NCBI GenBank assembly: GCA_002327905.1
Contig: DCUY01000067.1
Location: 14,340-78,339 of the forward strand
Reading direction: 5' to 3'
DNA from: Caldifarciminota bacterium UBA2202
GTDB taxonomy: Bacteria; Hydrothermota; 32-111
DNA: 64,000 nt
The notes under the pieces were generated by a model, which was given only the letters and a program-made list of their open reading frames with translations, ran no database searches and had not been told where the DNA came from. Position 1 is the first letter of the stretch, and every line of letters begins with the position of its first letter. Positions 61,545 through 64,000 of the stretch are shown here, one piece after another. The position numbers and the translations under genes are program-made.

Positions 61545-62377
61545 TGCATCTTCTTTCTATTTGTGCAGAAACATATAAAATAAAGAGTCCTGTTTCCTAT
61601 CAAATCGCTAATCTGTATATGTTTTTTTATGTAACCGACCTCTTTTTCAGTAGCTTTATAATTCTCCTTGTTTCCTACAAAAAACAGCAGGTCGCCCTTA
61701 AATACATTCCAAATCAATTCAAGCATTTTATTTCTGATGTTTTCTGGAATAAATATTGCCGAGAAAGGAGCAAGAAATATTTTTATTTTTGTAAGGCGCC
61801 CCAATTCTCGTCTGAGACACATTCCTGTAAAAGAGAGTGATTTTATCTGAAACTCCTCAAAGTATTTTGAGGTGAGATTCTCTACTGCATAATAATCGTA
61901 CTCTTTTTTGTGATGAAAATTCCATGGCGCTTGAAACGGAAAGAGTCTGATTGACCTGTTCGGAGTTGTGAGAATAAGAGTTCCCCCATCCCTTAAAACT
62001 CTTTTTGCCTCTTTGAAATATGTTGTAGGATCTGACAGCTCCTCTAAAGTCTGAAAAGATACAATCGAATCAAATACTGATTCCTGAAGAGGAATATTTT
62101 TCTTTTCGACAGCGTCTATTGTGAAAAACTCAATATTGTCATTCTTGTATTTATTTCTCGCATTTTTTATATTTTCAGGATCTTTGTCTATTCCCACAAC
62201 TTTTAATGCTGTTTCGGACAGAATTGATGTACCGCTCCCATCGCCACACTCAAAGTGAAGTACAGTCTTGCCTTTTACATAATCACTTATCAGACGGTAT
62301 TCCTGTTCCTTAAAAACACTTAATTGAAATACAGCTCTGTCGACAATCTGAAGATTTTCATTTGTTTTTGATATCAT
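61541..62377 (-). CDS. Class I SAM-dependent methyltransferase
   Basis: A 278-residue Methyltransf_11-type enzyme. Motif I VLHFECGDGSGTSIL, the acidic residue in VVGIDKDPENI, FDSIVSFQTLEELSDPTTYFKEAKRVLRDGGTLILTTPN (in part) and HHKKEYDYY follow the pattern of methyltransferases in glycan loci. The acceptor is unknown. It overlaps coaE and the GT2 gene by four bases each. Confidence 0.9.
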   Translation of the reverse strand: MISKTNENLQIVDRAVFQLSVFKEQEYRLISDYVKGKTVLHFECGDGSGTSILSETALKVVGIDKDPENIKNARNKYKNDNIEFFTIDAVEKKNIPLQESVFDSIVSFQTLEELSDPTTYFKEAKRVLRDGGTLILTTPNRSIRLFPFQAPWNFHHKKEYDYYAVENLTSKYFEEFQIKSLSFTGMCLRRELGRLTKIKIFLAPFSAIFIPENIRNKMLELIWNVFKGDLLFFVGNKENYKATEKEVGYIKKHIQISDLIGNRTLYFICFCTNRKKMQ

Positions 62378-63270
62378 TCAAACTCCCTTAAAGATTTCGA
62401 TCTTACAAGATTTATAATAAAAAAGAACTGATCGACAAAAAATACAACTGCAAGTCTTAGAAGAATTGTGCAGTATAGAATAAAACCGAATGCCTTATTT
62501 TTTTGAATCGAATATTTTTTAAAAAATTTATACATTCCGATATTATGTTGAAGCTGTGAACGGGAGAACCCCTCTTTCACGCTTGCTCCGTGATAATGTC
62601 TTATGACTGATTCGGGAACATACATTACTTTTTTACCGCTCTCTCGTATTCTGTAGCATAAATCAGTATCCTCGACAAAGAGAAAATATTGTTCGTCGAA
62701 GCTTCCAACTGCTTCAATCATATCTCTTCTCATCATCATTGCCGCTCCCATTACCCAGTCAACATCCTGAGTACAGTTGTAATCCATGTTTTCAAGCATG
62801 AATTTCCTGCTTACGGGATTTCTCGGAAACATATGTCTTAAAATGGACCTTCTTCCGAAAAAGACATTTATAAAATTTGGAAATCTTCTGCATGAGAGCT
62901 GAAGAGTGCCGTCAAAGTAAAGGAGCTTTGAACCTGCGCATCCCACATCAGTATTTTTACTCAAAAAGTCAGATAGCACCCCAATAGCGTCATTCTCAAG
63001 AACAGTGTCCGGGTTCAGAAGCATTATCAAATCTCCCTTTGACCTCTCAATCGCTATGTTATTGGCTACGGCGAACCCCACATTCTTTCTGTTCCTTATA
63101 AGCCGTACATTTTTGAATTCTTTATAAATTATCTCTGCGGTGTTGTCTCTTGAATTGTTATCAACAACGACTATTTCATAATCAGTTCGTTTTGTTTTTT
63201 TCTGTATGCTGTCAATGCAGTTTCTTATGAATTTTTCCGAATTGTATGTGACAATAATTATTGTAATCAT
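62374..63270 (-). CDS. Glycosyltransferase family 2, rhamnosyltransferase-like
   Basis: I choose the ATG at 63270 (MITIIIVTYNSEKFI), one base after the upstream stop; a longer frame to 63315 overlaps the neighbour. The 298-residue GT-A enzyme has VVDNNSRDNTAEII, LLNPDTVLEN (DxD-like), DVDWVMGAAMMMRRD and FLFVEDTDLCYRIRESG, typical of GT2 rhamnosyl-type transferases. It has one C-terminal hydrophobic helix. There is no SD, so it likely depends on translational coupling. Confidence 0.92.
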   Translation of the reverse strand: MITIIIVTYNSEKFIRNCIDSIQKKTKRTDYEIVVVDNNSRDNTAEIIYKEFKNVRLIRNRKNVGFAVANNIAIERSKGDLIMLLNPDTVLENDAIGVLSDFLSKNTDVGCAGSKLLYFDGTLQLSCRRFPNFINVFFGRRSILRHMFPRNPVSRKFMLENMDYNCTQDVDWVMGAAMMMRRDMIEAVGSFDEQYFLFVEDTDLCYRIRESGKKVMYVPESVIRHYHGASVKEGFSRSQLQHNIGMYKFFKKYSIQKNKAFGFILYCTILLRLAVVFFVDQFFFIINLVRSKSLREFE

Positions 63271-63271
63271 A

Positions 63272-63985
63272 TCATAGTCTTTTAAATAAAGACAAGAGGC
63301 GGAGCCTCCACACAAGCCAAAATGCCTCCCAGATTATTTTCTTGTTCATTTTAGAATAGCCGTCAACCCTGTCTCTGAAAATAATAGGTATTTCAGATAC
63401 CCTTCCCTTCTTTTTGAATATTTTTACATCAATTTCAATTTGAAAAGCATAGCCGTCGGATTTAATTCTGCTTAAATCAATATTTTTCAGGAAGGAGACT
63501 CTATAGCATTTGAAACCGCCTGTCAAATCATCAACCGGAACTCCGGTTACAATTTTAGCGTAAATATTGGCAAAGTATGAAAGCAAAAGCCTCTTCATCG
63601 GCCAGTTAACCACACTGACTCCGTCTGAGTATCTTGAACCTATAACCAAATCATTTTTCTCAATCTCCTTTAAGAATCTGTTAACATCTGACGGGTCATG
63701 CGAAAAATCCGCATCCATTTCAAAGACAAAATCATAATTCTTTTCAATGGCATACTTAAATCCGGTTACATACGCCGTTCCGAGACCCATTTTGCCGGGA
63801 CGCTCAATCATTTGAATCCGCTTATTTAATGCCATCATCTCTTTCACTTTAAGTGCCGTTTTATCCGGAGAATTATCATCTATAATAAGTATTTCTATTT
63901 CGGCAGACTGATTTAAAACGGAATTGATTATTTTTTCAACATTATCAATTTCGTTGTATGTGGGTATAATAATTAAAGTTCTCAT
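63272..63985 (-). CDS. Polyprenol monophosphomannose synthase-like GT2
   Basis: A 237-residue dolichol-phosphate mannosyltransferase family member: IIPTYNEIDNVEKII, EILIIDDNSPDKTA, GLGTAYVTGFKYAIE, FEMDADFSHDP (DxD site), VIGSRY, VVNWPMKRLLLSYFANIYAKIVTGVPVDDLTGGFKCYR (in part). It makes a polyprenyl-phosphate sugar donor. It lacks the C-terminal membrane domain of longer versions. First gene of its operon; the start has no SD and follows a TATAAT by seven bases. Confidence 0.93.
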   Translation of the reverse strand: MRTLIIIPTYNEIDNVEKIINSVLNQSAEIEILIIDDNSPDKTALKVKEMMALNKRIQMIERPGKMGLGTAYVTGFKYAIEKNYDFVFEMDADFSHDPSDVNRFLKEIEKNDLVIGSRYSDGVSVVNWPMKRLLLSYFANIYAKIVTGVPVDDLTGGFKCYRVSFLKNIDLSRIKSDGYAFQIEIDVKIFKKKGRVSEIPIIFRDRVDGYSKMNKKIIWEAFWLVWRLRLLSLFKRL

Positions 63986-63992
63986 ATATCTT

Positions 63993-63998
63993 ATTATA
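63993..63998 (-). promoter_or_regulatory. -10 box of a leaderless-type promoter (GT2 operon)
   Basis: TATAAT on the minus strand (63998-63993) ends seven bases before the ATG at 63985. The -35 would lie beyond the end of the window. The lack of any SD and the matching distance make this a fifth leaderless candidate. Confidence 0.5.
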
Positions 63999-64000
63999 TA

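Noticed and set aside
1..64000. CRISPR arrays, tRNA/rRNA genes, insertion sequences, prophage
   Set aside because: No regularly spaced direct repeats, no cloverleaf-capable gaps, no transposase, integrase or phage structural genes. Intergenic gaps are too short for most of these.

Overview
This 64 kb window is densely coding chromosomal DNA from a low-GC, diderm (Gram-negative-type) bacterium. Diderm features are BamD, several lipoproteins, a Wza-like exporter and type IV pilus ATPases. SecA carries the large insertion between its first motor segments that is typical of Bacteroidetes/FCB-type SecA. The combination of MglA, PilT/PilB, DUF4388-TPR and Che proteins with very long overlapping operons suggests an FCB-affiliated or similar candidate phylum. 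I cannot name the lineage from the sequence alone. I see no rRNA or tRNA genes, IS elements, prophage or CRISPR, and no gene-free stretch longer than about 300 bases.

Layout. 1-6622 (+): secA (5' end outside the window), ligA and thyX, each joined by an ATGA stop/start overlap. 6619-23989 (-): one apparently uninterrupted run of 19 genes, read from high to low coordinates. It holds a charged TPR protein, EF-P, PilT, MglA, a double DnaA-like ATPase, DUF4388-TPR, CheR, CheD, CheB, a TPR protein, CheW, PgpA, CinA, ThpR, RecA, RecX, an SPFH protein, a DUF401 permease and a lipoprotein. A strong promoter lies at 24026-24054. 24136-26030 (-): DUF2284, a nucleotidyltransferase and an SDR. 26041-26772: a short AT-rich scar with gene remnants. 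26773-32825 (-): DivIVA, PNP, a TPR lipoprotein, BamD, NadD and PolA. 32999-36139: a C5-epimerase-like membrane protein, a HemW-like radical SAM enzyme and a lipoprotein. 36153-41871 (-): PilB, a DinG helicase, a histidine phosphatase and a BaiN/HI0933-type flavoprotein. 42003-43766 (+): isopropylmalate-dehydratase-type subunits. 43766-59834: an exopolysaccharide/O-antigen-like locus (WecB, glycosyltransferases, Wzx, Wzy, Wzz, Wza, an asparagine-synthase-like protein, a glycosidase-like secreted protein, a deacetylase, a FemAB/GNAT-like protein) with an HD-GYP protein inserted. 59821-63985 (-): ComEA, an M28 peptidase, CoaE, a methyltransferase and two family 2 glycosyltransferases.

How it fits together. 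The central operon looks like a surface-motility/polarity module: MglA switch, PilT retraction motor, TPR scaffolds and a CheR/D/B/W adaptation set without CheA, CheY or a receptor. It is co-transcribed with recombination and lipid genes. The least familiar member is a 556-residue protein with two DnaA-like AAA+ modules, the first apparently dead.

Promoters are unusually legible, with a 16-nt spacer between -35 and -10 in nearly every case. They fall into two classes. One has a short leader and a Shine-Dalgarno (SD) sequence. The other has the -10 box ending only 6-7 nt before the ATG and no SD, which predicts leaderless mRNAs for at least four and probably five genes.
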